A stretch of 46,099 nt of DNA, taken from contig JAHRYZ010000003.1 of NCBI GenBank assembly GCA_020621905.1, forward strand, positions 1 through 46,099, read 5' to 3'. Position numbers and translations under genes: made by a program. Of the stretch, positions 18,561 through 28,640 are shown piece by piece; positions within the stretch are counted from its first letter, which is position 1, and each line of letters starts with the position of its first letter. The DNA comes from Rhizobium sp. (GTDB taxonomy: Bacteria; Pseudomonadota; Alphaproteobacteria; Rhizobiales; Rhizobiaceae). Under the pieces are notes generated by a model. It saw only the letters and a program-made list of their open reading frames with translations. It ran no database searches and had not been told where the DNA came from.

Positions 18561-20212
18561 CAGGATTGACCCTGGCCGAGCGTCAGCTAGCGCTCGTTGT
18601 ATTGGGCGTACTGGCGGTGGCCGGGCTTGCGATGGCGGTTGCCGGCCGCGGCGATCCGCTGGCCGTACACGGCTACATCGTGTTTTTCTTCAGCCTGGGG
18701 CTCGGCTTTTTCGTGCTTTCGGCCGTCTTTGCACCGGAACCGCCGGAAAGTCGCCATTCCGAATACTATGACGACCCGACGCGCGTCGGTATCATCCTGG
18801 CGCTCGCATGGGCTGTCGTCGGCATGTTTGTCGGGGTGTGGGTGGCATCATTGCTGGCCTGGCCGGAACTGACCTTCGTGGACTCGGCCTGGGCAAGCTT
18901 CGGACGGCTCCGGCCGGTCCACACCAGTGGAGTGATCTTCGGCTTCGGCGGCAATGCACTGATCGCTACGTCGTTCCATGTTCTCCAGCGCACCTGTCGC
19001 GCCCGGCTTCCGGATCAGTTCAGTCCATGGTTCGTGCTGATCGGCTACAACCTCTTCTGCCTCGTCGCCGCCACCGGCTACCTGATGGGCATGACGCAGT
19101 CCAAGGAGTATGCCGAGCCGGAATGGTATGCCGACATCTGGCTGGTGGTCGTGTGGGTGGTCTATTTCGTAACCTACATCCGCACGCTCCAGCGGCGCAA
19201 GGAGCCGCATATATACGTCGCCAACTGGTACTATCTGGCCTTCATTCTCGTTGTTGCCGTGCTTCACATCGTCAACAACCTTGCCATGCCCGTTACACTG
19301 GGTCACGCCAAGAGCTACTCGCTGTTTGCCGGCGTTCAGGATGCCATGACGCAGTGGTGGTATGGCCACAATGCCGTCGCCTTCTTCCTGACGGCAGGTT
19401 TCCTCGGCATGATGTACTACTACCTGCCAAAGCGCGCCGAGCGGCCGATCTTTTCCTATCGCCTCTCCATCATCAGCTTCTGGGGCATCACATTCATGTA
19501 CATGTGGGCCGGTGCGCACCACCTGCACTACACTGCCCTGCCACAATGGGTGCAGACACTCGGAATGACCTTCTCCATCGTGTTGCTGGTTCCCTCCTGG
19601 GCATCAGCCGGGAATGCGCTCGCCACCCTCAACGGCGCCTGGCACCGGGTGCGCGACGACGCGACACTGCGCTTCATGATGGTCGCCGCCGTGTTCTACG
19701 GGCTTTCCACCTTCGAGGGCTCGTTCATGGCGATCCGTGCCGTCAACTCCCTCTCCCACTATACCGACTGGACCGTCGGCCACGTCCATGCCGGAGCCCT
19801 CGGCTGGGTCGCCATGATCACCTTCGGCTCGTTCTACGCCCTGGTGCCGTGGATGTGGAAACAGGAGCGCATGTATTCGCCCAAGCTCGTCGAGCTGCAC
19901 TTCTGGCTCGCACTGGCCGGGACCGTCGTCTATGTCTTCGCCATGTGGAATTCCGGCGTCATCCAGGGTCTCATGTGGCGCACCTATAACGACAGCGGAA
20001 CACTCGCCTATTCGTTCATCGACAGCCTGGTCGCCATGCACCCCTACTACATCGCCCGCGCTTTCGGAGGTCTGCTTTTCCTCACAGGCGCGGTCGTCTG
20101 CTCCTTCAATGTCGCCATGACAATCCGCATGGCCCGCAAGGCGCGCAAGGCAGAAATCGGTGACGATGTGCCTCTCGCTGGCCGGGCCGGCGCGGTTCAG
20201 GCAGGAGAGTGA
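18554..20212 (+). CDS. ccoN: cbb3-type cytochrome c oxidase subunit I
   Basis: 'RPVHTSGVIFGFGGNALIATSFHVLQRTCRARL', 'QWWYGHNAVAFFLTAGFLGMMYYYLPK', 'WAGAHHLHYTALPQW'. Confidence 0.97.
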   Translation: MVTGLTLAERQLALVVLGVLAVAGLAMAVAGRGDPLAVHGYIVFFFSLGLGFFVLSAVFAPEPPESRHSEYYDDPTRVGIILALAWAVVGMFVGVWVASLLAWPELTFVDSAWASFGRLRPVHTSGVIFGFGGNALIATSFHVLQRTCRARLPDQFSPWFVLIGYNLFCLVAATGYLMGMTQSKEYAEPEWYADIWLVVVWVVYFVTYIRTLQRRKEPHIYVANWYYLAFILVVAVLHIVNNLAMPVTLGHAKSYSLFAGVQDAMTQWWYGHNAVAFFLTAGFLGMMYYYLPKRAERPIFSYRLSIISFWGITFMYMWAGAHHLHYTALPQWVQTLGMTFSIVLLVPSWASAGNALATLNGAWHRVRDDATLRFMMVAAVFYGLSTFEGSFMAIRAVNSLSHYTDWTVGHVHAGALGWVAMITFGSFYALVPWMWKQERMYSPKLVELHFWLALAGTVVYVFAMWNSGVIQGLMWRTYNDSGTLAYSFIDSLVAMHPYYIARAFGGLLFLTGAVVCSFNVAMTIRMARKARKAEIGDDVPLAGRAGAVQAGE

Positions 20213-20214
20213 CC

Positions 20215-20949
20215 ATGAAGGAATTCTTCCATCGCAAGATCGAACGCAATGCCATCGGCTTCGTGCTGGCGATCATCGGCGTGGCATCCATCGGCGGCTT
20301 CGTCGAGATCGCGCCTCTGTTCACAATCCACGAGACAGTCGAGGACGCGCCCGACATGCGTCTCTATACGCCGCTGGAGCTGGCCGGTCGCAATCTCTAC
20401 ATCCGCGAGGGTTGCTACGCCTGCCATTCGCAGATGATCCGCACGCTCCGCGACGAGGTCGAGCGCTACGGCCCGTTCTCGCTCGCGGTGGAATCGAAAT
20501 ACGACCACCCGATGCTGTGGGGCTCCAAACGTACGGGACCCGACCTCGCTCGCCTCGGCGGCAAGTATTCCGACGCCTGGCATGTCGCCCATCTCGTCAA
20601 TCCGCGTGACGTCGTGCCGGAATCGGTCATGCCGCGCTATGGATGGCTGAAGAAGAATGCGCTCCGGATCGACGATCTTGGCGAGCACCTCGCGGCGCAA
20701 CGCGCCGTCGGCGTCCCCTATACGGACGTGATGATCGAAAACGCAACCGCTGACGCCCGAGGCCAGGCGGCACCGGACAGCCCCGAATCATCCGGCGTCA
20801 CGGAGCGTTATGGCGAGGCAACCAATGTGCGCGCCTTCGACGGAAATCAGGGTGCGCTGACCGAGATGGACGCGCTGGTTGCCTATCTGCAGGTCGTCGG
20901 CCAGCTGACGCAAGCTGCTCGACAGGAAACCCCAGCGAAGGAGGACTGA
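20215..20949 (+). CDS. ccoO: cbb3-type cytochrome c oxidase subunit II
   Basis: 'LYIREGCYACHSQMIRTLRDEVERYGPFSLAVESKYDHPMLWGSKRTGPDLARLGGKYSDAWH'. Confidence 0.97.
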   Translation: MKEFFHRKIERNAIGFVLAIIGVASIGGFVEIAPLFTIHETVEDAPDMRLYTPLELAGRNLYIREGCYACHSQMIRTLRDEVERYGPFSLAVESKYDHPMLWGSKRTGPDLARLGGKYSDAWHVAHLVNPRDVVPESVMPRYGWLKKNALRIDDLGEHLAAQRAVGVPYTDVMIENATADARGQAAPDSPESSGVTERYGEATNVRAFDGNQGALTEMDALVAYLQVVGQLTQAARQETPAKED

Positions 20950-20950
20950 C

Positions 20951-21121
20951 GTGGAGATCGACCACAACAGTGTCGTCGCCATTGCCAAGAGCTGGGGGCT
21001 GTTCTACCTCGTCGCAATGGCGCTCGGCGTCGTGATCTATGCGCTCTGGCCCGGTAACCGAAAGCGCTTCGACCGCGCAAAGACAAGCATTCTCGACAAA
21101 GATGATCGGCCGGGAGATTGA
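20951..21121 (+). CDS. ccoQ: cbb3-type cytochrome oxidase small subunit
   Basis: GTG-start 56-aa ORF 'VEIDHNSVVAIAKSWGLFYLVAMALGVVIYALWPGNRKRFDRAKTSILDKDDRPGD' between ccoO and ccoP; below the ORF track size cutoff. Confidence 0.93.
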   Translation: MEIDHNSVVAIAKSWGLFYLVAMALGVVIYALWPGNRKRFDRAKTSILDKDDRPGD

Positions 21122-21123
21122 GC

Positions 21124-22002
21124 ATGGCCCAGGAAAGACACGATCCCGCCACAGGACGCAGCACCACCGGACACGAGTGGAACGGCATCGAGGAGCTTGA
21201 AACGCCGATCCCGCGGGTGGTGCTATTCTTCCTTGCCGTCACCACGCTGATTGCGATCGGCTACTGGATCCTCATGCCGGCCTGGCCCATTGGCGTGACC
21301 TATACCAAAGGCCTGCTGGGCATCGACCAGCGCATCATCGTGACGAAACAGGTCGAGGAGGCGGCGGCCGCCCGGGCTTCCTGGACCGACCGCATTGCCG
21401 AGACGAGCCTCGATGAAATCGCCGCCGATCCGGACCTGATGCAGCATGTCCGCGAGGCGGGCCGCACGCTCTTCATAGACAATTGCGCTGCCTGTCACGG
21501 CACGCGAGGCACCGGTGGCCCCAGATTCCCGAACCTTGCAGCCAAGGCCTGGCTTTGGGGCGGAGAGCCCGAAACGATCCTCGAGACGATCCGCGTCGGC
21601 ATCAACTCCACCCATGCGGAGACGCGTGTCTCGCAGATGATGGCCTTCGGCCGGGACGGGACACTCGAGCGCGAGCAGGTCCGCTCCGTCGCGGCTTATG
21701 TCCGCTCTCTTTCCGACCTGCCGATGAGCGCCGACCACGAGGCCCTGATCGAAGCCGGCAAGGAGATCTTTTCGGCCAATTGCGCGGCCTGCCACGGCGA
21801 GGACGCAACCGGCAGCACGGATATGGGCGCACCGAACCTCACCGACGAAACCTGGATCTATGGCAGCGACGCGCAGACCGTCTTCGCCACCATCTATTCC
21901 GGGCGACAAGGCCTGATGCCGAACTGGGAAGGACGACTCTCACAGGTCGATATGAAACTGCTGGCACTTTATGTCGGCACGCTCGGAGAGGACGCCAAGT
22001 GA
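21124..22002 (+). CDS. ccoP: cbb3-type cytochrome c oxidase subunit III, di-heme
   Basis: Two CXXCH motifs 'CAACHGTRGTGGPRFPNL' and 'CAACHGEDATGSTDMGAPNL'. Confidence 0.97.
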   Translation: MAQERHDPATGRSTTGHEWNGIEELETPIPRVVLFFLAVTTLIAIGYWILMPAWPIGVTYTKGLLGIDQRIIVTKQVEEAAAARASWTDRIAETSLDEIAADPDLMQHVREAGRTLFIDNCAACHGTRGTGGPRFPNLAAKAWLWGGEPETILETIRVGINSTHAETRVSQMMAFGRDGTLEREQVRSVAAYVRSLSDLPMSADHEALIEAGKEIFSANCAACHGEDATGSTDMGAPNLTDETWIYGSDAQTVFATIYSGRQGLMPNWEGRLSQVDMKLLALYVGTLGEDAK

Positions 22003-22010
22003 GTACCACG

Positions 22011-22208
22011 ATGGAAAAGACCGACTTGCAGAAACCCCTCAACTGGCGGGTCGTGTCATGGCTGCTTGCCGGCATGGGCCTGCTCGCCGTCATCGGGGCG
22101 AATGTCCATCTCGTTAGCGTCGCGACGGGCAGCCAACCCGAATGCGTGGATCATTTGAAGGCGGAAGGCCGCGACGGCACCTATCGTGCCGCGGCACCGT
22201 CCTGCTGA
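22011..22208 (+). CDS. Small single-TM protein downstream of ccoP
   Basis: MEKTDLQKPLNWRVVSWLLAGMGLLAVIGANVHLVSVATGSQPECVDHLKAEGRDGTYRAAAPSC; tight spacing to ccoP. Confidence 0.65.
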   Translation: MEKTDLQKPLNWRVVSWLLAGMGLLAVIGANVHLVSVATGSQPECVDHLKAEGRDGTYRAAAPSC

Positions 22209-22224
22209 GAGGAGCAAGGTCACA

Positions 22225-23010
22225 ATGAGCACGACCGAGAAATCCGGCGCCCCAGGCATGCCTCTTGCCGAACAGCGTCGACGTCACCTGCCCGCCAGCA
22301 CGGCCTTCGGCTGGCTCTTAGCCGGTTGGCGCGACCTATGGCACAATCCGCTGCCGAGCCTGCTCTACGGGCTTGCCGTCTTCCTGCTCTCGCTCGCCAT
22401 CATCTGGGGCCTCTTTCGCATTCAGCTCGACTATATCCTGTTTCCGGCACTCGCCGGCTTCATGGTGGTGGGCCCGCTGGTCGCCATCGGTCTCTATCGC
22501 AAGAGCCGGGACATAGAAGATGGGGTCCGGCCGAGCCTCTCGCGCATGATCCTAGTGAAGGCTGCATCCGGTCCACAGGTCTGGTACACGGGTGCGATCC
22601 TCTGCCTGCTGATGCTGGTCTGGATGCGTGCAGCGGTGATCATCTATGCGCTTTTTATGGGTTTGAGACCATTTCCAGGGCTGGACCGCATCGTGGCAAT
22701 CCTCTTCACCACGACCGAGGGCTGGGGCATGATCATCGTCGGCACAGCGGTCGGCGGGCTCTTCGCCGCCTTCTCCTTCGCCGTCAGCACGTTTGCCATC
22801 CCGATGCTTCTTGCGGAAAAAACGGACGCCTTCACGGCCATGGGTACCAGTATCTCGCTCGTCTTCCGCAACCTGCGGGTCATGCTGGCCTGGGGTGCGA
22901 TCGTGCTTGCACTGACCGTCATCGGCATCGTGACGGGGTTCCTCGGCCTCATCGTCATCTTCCCGCTGCTCGGCCACGGCACCTGGCACAGCTACAGGAC
23001 GATCCGATGA
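22225..23010 (+). CDS. DUF2189 domain membrane protein
   Basis: 'AFGWLLAGWRDLWHNPLPSLLYGLAVFLLSLAI', 'PLVAIGLYRKSRDIEDG', 'SFAVSTFAIPMLLAEKTDAFTAM'. Confidence 0.88.
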   Translation: MSTTEKSGAPGMPLAEQRRRHLPASTAFGWLLAGWRDLWHNPLPSLLYGLAVFLLSLAIIWGLFRIQLDYILFPALAGFMVVGPLVAIGLYRKSRDIEDGVRPSLSRMILVKAASGPQVWYTGAILCLLMLVWMRAAVIIYALFMGLRPFPGLDRIVAILFTTTEGWGMIIVGTAVGGLFAAFSFAVSTFAIPMLLAEKTDAFTAMGTSISLVFRNLRVMLAWGAIVLALTVIGIVTGFLGLIVIFPLLGHGTWHSYRTIR

Positions 23011-23047
23011 CCGGCGGGGGACGGATCACTCCGGGGTAATGCTCGGA

Positions 23048-24421
23048 TCAAGGATTTGGGTCAGGGCTATTGTGACCGCTTACACCGCGCGCCTTCCACG
23101 ATGGCAGGGAAACGTCGACGATCAGGCCCGGCCCTTCGGCGCGCTCCGAGAGCGCAAGGCTTCCGTGATGGCTTTCGACGATCGCCGCGACGATCGACAA
23201 TCCCAGCCCGCTTCCGGAGGTGGCGCTGCCGCCGGCCCGGACGAAGCGATTCAGCACCCGTGCGCGCAGCTCCGGTGGAATGCCAGGCCCCGAATCCTCG
23301 ACGCGCAGGAGCAAATTCCCCTCGCCCCTTGCGAGGCGAACAGTCACCCAGGCCCCCTCGGGGATGTAACGCAACGCGTTGTCGACGAGGTTGCGCAACA
23401 TCGCCGCGAGGAGATCGGCATTGCCGCCGACCCTTGCATCGAGGCCCGGCTCCACCTCCAGCCCCAGATCGATATTGCGCGCGACCGCCTGCGGCGCCAT
23501 GAGTGCAATCGTCTCGCGTGCGAGCTCCGCCATATCGACCGGCTGGGCCTCTTCTTCTATGGCGTCATGCTCGACCCTTGCCAGCGCCAGGAGTTGTTCG
23601 ACGATGCGGGTGCCACGCTCGACGCCGATAAGGACATCCGAGATCGCCTGATCGCGTTCCGCCGTATCCTTGGCGTGACTTGCCACCTGCGCATGCGCGC
23701 GTATCGCCGCAAGCGGCGTGCGCAGTTCATGCGCGGCGTCCGCGGCAAAGCGGCGGTCCCGTTCGCGGGCAAGCGCGATCCGCTCGAAGAGGCTGTTGAG
23801 CGCGCCCACCAGCGGCAGAACCTCGGTCGGCGCAGATTGCGGACTGAGTGGCGAAAGATCTGCCGGCGACCGCTGCTTCACGCCAGCCGTCAGTCGCTCA
23901 AGAGGTCCAAGCCCCCATCTCACCAGACCCCAGATGAGGGCGGCGAGCAGCGGTGCGGCAATCCATACAGGATGGAGCATATGGGCAGCGACGCGCGCGG
24001 CAAAACTCGTGCGCACCTCCTGTCGGACAGCCACCTCGACCCGGGTGCCGGCACCGTTCGACGCGCCATAGACGCGCCAGCCCTCGCCCCCGTCGATGAC
24101 ATCGCTATATCCGGCCCGCCATTCCGCCACCGAAGGATTGCCCCCCCCTGAGCTTCCGTTTACCGCGGCCGGGGTGAAGATGCGGTAGGAAAGACGCTGA
24201 TCCGGCTGGCGTTCCCGCAACAGGTCGGCAAGCAGCGCATCCGCCGGCAGTTGTCCCACGAGCCCGAGTATTATCTCGGCAGATTGCTGCAGGTGTTCGT
24301 CGGTCACCTCGTCAATCAGGCTTCGCGTATCGAAATAGGTAAAATAGGCTGTCGCGAGCCAGGCCGTAACCATGCTTCCGCAGAGCGACAGGACGAGTCG
24401 GCGGCGCAGCGAACCGGTCAT
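23048..24421 (-). CDS. Two-component sensor histidine kinase (QseC/TctE-like)
   Basis: H-box 'AADAAHELRTPLAAIRAHAQV', N-box 'NLVDNALRY', 'DSGPGIPPELR', 'GSGLGLSIVAAI'. Confidence 0.94.
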   Translation of the reverse strand: MTGSLRRRLVLSLCGSMVTAWLATAYFTYFDTRSLIDEVTDEHLQQSAEIILGLVGQLPADALLADLLRERQPDQRLSYRIFTPAAVNGSSGGGNPSVAEWRAGYSDVIDGGEGWRVYGASNGAGTRVEVAVRQEVRTSFAARVAAHMLHPVWIAAPLLAALIWGLVRWGLGPLERLTAGVKQRSPADLSPLSPQSAPTEVLPLVGALNSLFERIALARERDRRFAADAAHELRTPLAAIRAHAQVASHAKDTAERDQAISDVLIGVERGTRIVEQLLALARVEHDAIEEEAQPVDMAELARETIALMAPQAVARNIDLGLEVEPGLDARVGGNADLLAAMLRNLVDNALRYIPEGAWVTVRLARGEGNLLLRVEDSGPGIPPELRARVLNRFVRAGGSATSGSGLGLSIVAAIVESHHGSLALSERAEGPGLIVDVSLPSWKARGVSGHNSPDPNP

Positions 24422-25077
24422 GGCTGAGCCGGTACGATGTAACCCACACCGCGCAGGGTTCGGATGACATCCGGAAATAGCTTGCGGCGCAGGTTGTGCA
24501 CATGGACTTCGACGGCATTGCTGTCGATTTCCTCACCCCAGCCATAGAGTTGTTCCTCCAACTGGCTTCGGCTCAGCACCCGTCCGGCGTGCATCATCAA
24601 GCCCTGCAGCACGGCGAATTCACGGTTCGAAAGGGTAACAGGCGCTCCGTCCAGCGTTACGCTATGGGCGGCAGGATCAAGGTGACACGACCATGGTGAG
24701 GACCGGTATGGCTCCACCCTGGAACGACGCAGCAGCGCCCGCAGCCGAGCCTGCAATTCCTCCAGATCGAACGGCTTGATCATGTAATCGTCGCTTCCTG
24801 CATCGAGACCCGATACGCGCTCGGCGATCGTGTCACGTGCGGTCAGCACCAGAACCGGCGTCTTGTCTCCCGCGGCACGCCTGTGCTTCAAGAGGCTGAT
24901 CCCGTCCATGCCGGGCAGTCCGAGGTCCAGCACGACCGCATCATAGGTCGTGGTGGCAAGCGCGGAATCGGCATCTTCGCCATCACGCACCCAATCCACC
25001 GCAAAGCCCGACTGGCCAAGTCCCGCAACCAGGCCACGACCCAACAATGTGTCGTCCTCGACCAGCAAAAGTCTCAT
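24418..25077 (-). CDS. Two-component response regulator, OmpR/PhoB family
   Basis: 'MRLLLVEDDTLLGRGL', 'VVLDLGLPGMDG', winged-helix tail; ATGA overlap with kinase. Confidence 0.95.
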   Translation of the reverse strand: MRLLLVEDDTLLGRGLVAGLGQSGFAVDWVRDGEDADSALATTTYDAVVLDLGLPGMDGISLLKHRRAAGDKTPVLVLTARDTIAERVSGLDAGSDDYMIKPFDLEELQARLRALLRRSRVEPYRSSPWSCHLDPAAHSVTLDGAPVTLSNREFAVLQGLMMHAGRVLSRSQLEEQLYGWGEEIDSNAVEVHVHNLRRKLFPDVIRTLRGVGYIVPAQP

Positions 25078-25200
25078 GTCACCCGCCCATCGATATTCTT
25101 GGGAACTCAGCGGATGCCCGCCCGACGAAGTTCGGCGGGCAGGCCTTGTCGCAGTCTGGCATCTCCGGTCAGCGGGAACAATCCCGTGCTCACTGCCGAT

Positions 25201-25683
25201 CTATTCGATCGGCTGCCAGTTGGCGTGTTCGAAATGCGCGCCGTAGGCATTCAGCGCTTCCACGACCAGAACCGCACCCCGGCGCGGATCAGCCTCGCCC
25301 TCGAGTTCCGATACCCCATCGAGCATGTGGCCCAGCACGATGTGGAACTGCTCGTCCACCTCCGGCGTCAGCTTGCAGTTTTCCACCATGAAGTCGACCT
25401 GCGCCTGGATTTCCCCTGCAAGCGCCTTGTAGTCCGCCGAGGGCAGCGTGCCGTCGTGGATCGAGGAAAGCCGCGGGGCGAGCGCGCTGCGGATGGCGTT
25501 CATGCCTTTCAGCATGTTTTCATCGCCTTGCCATTTCGCCTGGCCATTGAGCCTCAGTTCGATTGCGGCACCCTGGTGCCCTTCATGGCTTGTCGTCTCT
25601 GCCCAGGAGACACCGGTCGAGAGACCAAGACCGAGGACGAGAACAGGCAAAATCAGGCTTCTACGGATGTACATTTTCGTCAT
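25201..25683 (-). CDS. Exported helical protein of unknown function
   Basis: Signal peptide 'SLILPVLVLGLGLSTGVSWAE'; mature domain helix-rich. Confidence 0.65.
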   Translation of the reverse strand: MTKMYIRRSLILPVLVLGLGLSTGVSWAETTSHEGHQGAAIELRLNGQAKWQGDENMLKGMNAIRSALAPRLSSIHDGTLPSADYKALAGEIQAQVDFMVENCKLTPEVDEQFHIVLGHMLDGVSELEGEADPRRGAVLVVEALNAYGAHFEHANWQPIE

Positions 25684-25984
25684 TCCCTTTCAAGACGAGA
25701 GGAGTTTCTCTTCGCCAGCTGGGATTAGCCTCCCCAGCTTATGGCTCGCTTAAGTGCCGAAAGAAAATTGAACAGCAAGATCGACGATACGCCCTCGACG
25801 CAGGAGCGTAGACCACAATTGATGCCTCACCCGCTTTGGGCAATCCAAACGCCCAACGATCAATTCGCGATGACCGCACAGGAGTCTCAGGCTTGTGAGC
25901 GTGGTTGCAGCTCTCCTTCGGTCGGTCCATAAGACGCGAAACGTGCCAACAGTGCCACTGCATACTCAATTTGAATTTCGGCAA

Positions 25985-27423
25985 TCACGCCGTGTGGCTA
26001 ATCGAAGGCGGGGGCTGAGTATACTGATTCGCAGACACAGTCCTATTCCGGCCTGCTTCTTTTGCTCTATATAGGGCATCATCGGCAAGCCGAATGCAGC
26101 TCGCTGGTGTGACCGTTTCAGGATCCCGGGCAGACCAATTGAGACGGTAACAAGAACGCGCTCGCTGGCATCCGTTTCGATCGACAAGGACTCAACAATT
26201 GTGCGGATGCGTTCCGCCATCGCCATTGCCCCCGCCCCACTCGTATCGGGTAGGATCGCTGCGAACTCTTCGCCTCCATAACGAGCGATCGTATCGCCGG
26301 GTCGCATAGCGTTGGCTACGGCACCCGCCACCAATTTCAAAACATGATCACCTGCCTGATGACCATAGGTATCGTTGACGGATTTGAAGAAATCGATATC
26401 GATTAACAGTAGCGAGACCGGCGTTTTGTCACGGTCTGCTGATAAGCACACTGCGGACAAACGTTCATCGAATGCCGCGCGGTTCAACACACCGGTCAAT
26501 CCATCATGTGTCGAACGCCGATCTAGTTCTTGATATAACTCCTGCAACTTCTTCGTGGAAGTGTTCAACACCTCGCCAAGCCGCCCCAGCTCGTCGTCCT
26601 TGTTGCGCAGAATGACCCTGTAAGAGAGGTTCTTTCGTCCGATATTATCGGCAGCAACGGTCAATCTTCCTATGGATTCAAGTACCGAGCGGGACAAAAC
26701 AATAATAACTGCAGTTAGCACCAGAAAGCCAAGCAAGGCATAACTTAATATATGATAGAATGCTTTGCCCGCAATTGCCCTTCCAGCGTTTATACGCCAT
26801 TGTAGTTCCAAAATAGACAGTTGACGAAACTGAGCGACTAACGCGTTGACGTTTGCGATGTCAGTATGCGCCAAGGAATAGGCGTCAATCGCGTTCCGTG
26901 TGCCGGCATCTTGCCGGAACAGAGCGTCGAGGGAAGCACGGGATTGGCGCCAAGCAGCAACTAGTTCGTCAGCCAGTCTGTCAGCGGACGGCGTAGCGGG
27001 ATGGTCCTTTGCTTGTGCGTCGAAAAATATCCTGAAGTTCTCGGAAACTTCAGCTATAGTCGGCTCTGGCTTCTCGACCCCCCAGGTATCAAGGCCGAGC
27101 GCGTGTGTAGTCGCAATAGCTTCGATCTGATAAAGCAAATCCTGAGCGACAAAGATCGGCGACATCCTCGCCGTAATCGCTGTTATGCTGCTTTCATAGG
27201 ATTGAACCAAGGTGCGTCCTGAGACGATCGCGATAACACCCATCAGAACCAAGCCGGATATGGCGAAGGCAAATGAAAACCGAAACCGTGTCTTGATTGA
27301 GAAATGAAATGGCGAGCTTATCGCCGGCCACACTTTCCCGAACGACGAAGCTCCAAAAGAACTCGAAGCTACGCGGCACCGAGCCTTATGGATGGCAAAT
27401 ACAAAGCTAGGGATTCTCGTCAA
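25985..27423 (-). CDS. Membrane-anchored diguanylate cyclase (GGDEF), frameshifted near C-terminus
   Basis: 'THDGLTGVLNRAAFDERL', 'DIDFFKSVNDTYGHQAGDHVLK', 'RYGGEEFAAILPDT'; tail 'LADDALYRAKEAGRNR' only in another frame. Confidence 0.85.
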
Positions 27424-27995
27424 TTCGCTCTCGCCGGCTGTTTTTCATCAGGCAAAGCTATAACGATGAGATCCTAAAATTCGCTTTGCATGATTGAATG
27501 ATATCTAATGGATGAGCGCGGTGGATATGCAACCGGGAGCACCAGAGGCTCACTGGATGGCCAGCTTGTCGCCGGCATCGGCGTTAGATTGGCTACCGCC
27601 CTACACTGTCCGACGCGTTCTCGAGGCAATTTCGCCTTTAAAGGCTCCACATTGTCGGGACGAACTGCTTTGGAAGCCGATTCGTGCCGTGTTGCCATTC
27701 AATTCTGCATGATTATCAGTTGCCAGCAGCGTCTTCTTCATATGCAGCCCCCTTTCTGACACGTCCAATGTCCCGCACCTCCACGACCGCCGTGACGAAG
27801 AGGAAACCTACGGGCCGGGCCGTAATGGCAGACCTGCAGGCTCAAGGTTCGATACGTCGACTGAGCACGTGAGCATGCAGTGCCTCCGCGCATTCTGGAC
27901 CCAGATCGGCGCTTCGAAGCGGTCGGATTGGATATTGTTGCAACAATCGGCATTCGCGGGCCTCCGTCCCCTTGAAAAAAGGCGGCAACCAGATT

Positions 27996-28017
27996 AGATA
28001 GTAATTACTCACTATCT
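27996..28017. promoter_or_regulatory. Candidate TetR operator AGATAGTAATTACTCACTATCT
   Basis: Dyad AGATAGT/ACTATCT, 12 nt upstream of the TetR start. Confidence 0.6.
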
Positions 28018-28028
28018 CTCGGAGTCTC

Positions 28029-28640
28029 ATGATGATCTCGCGATCAGCCTATCTTTCAGCAGAGGAGCGACGGGAGGCCACGGTGGAAACCGTCCTCGAT
28101 CTCGCTGCGGAACAGAATCCCACAGACATTACAACTGGGGCAATTGCAAAGCGCATGGGTGTGACGCAAGGGGCCCTGTTTCGGCACTTCCCTTCCAAAG
28201 ACGCCATTCTCCAAGCCGTTATGGAGTGGGTTTCGGAGCGTTTACTTACACGCATAGATCGGGCGATTTCCACGAAAACCTCCCCGCTCGATGCCCTCGA
28301 AGCTGCATTCATGGCGCATATCGAATTCATATCGGAACATCCGGGCGTCCCTCGGATGCTGTTCGGAGAATTGCAGCGCGCCGAACAGACCGTGGCCAAA
28401 CGAATGGCACAGACATTGATCCAGTGCTACGGCGAACGCCTCGGCCGTCTCATTGCGGAGGGCAAAGAAAGCGGTGAGCTCACGCCCTCTTTGGAAGAGA
28501 AAACTGCTGTCACACTGTTTGTCGGCATGACCCAAGGCTTGGTCATGCAATCCCTCCTCGCCGGCGACGTGAAACGCATCCGCACGAGCGCGCCGGCCGT
28601 TTTTGCGCTTTATCGGCGTTCCATCGAGGTGGCAAAATGA
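28029..28640 (+). CDS. TetR/AcrR family regulator
   Basis: HTH 'DITTGAIAKRMGVTQGALFRHFPSKDAILQAVMEWV'. Confidence 0.93.
   Translation: MMISRSAYLSAEERREATVETVLDLAAEQNPTDITTGAIAKRMGVTQGALFRHFPSKDAILQAVMEWVSERLLTRIDRAISTKTSPLDALEAAFMAHIEFISEHPGVPRMLFGELQRAEQTVAKRMAQTLIQCYGERLGRLIAEGKESGELTPSLEEKTAVTLFVGMTQGLVMQSLLAGDVKRIRTSAPAVFALYRRSIEVAK

Noticed and set aside
18808-19989. 393-aa plus-strand ORF inside ccoN
   Set aside because: Alternate frame of ccoN; no recognisable domain
23039-24151. 370-aa plus-strand ORF
   Set aside because: Antisense shadow of the histidine kinase gene
24883-25728. 281-aa plus-strand ORF
   Set aside because: Antisense to the response regulator and exported protein; no domain signature
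27424-27990. Intergenic ORFs (27508..27759, 27738..27953 and similar)
   Set aside because: Short, overlapping on both strands, no recognisable motif; possibly remnants but not supportable
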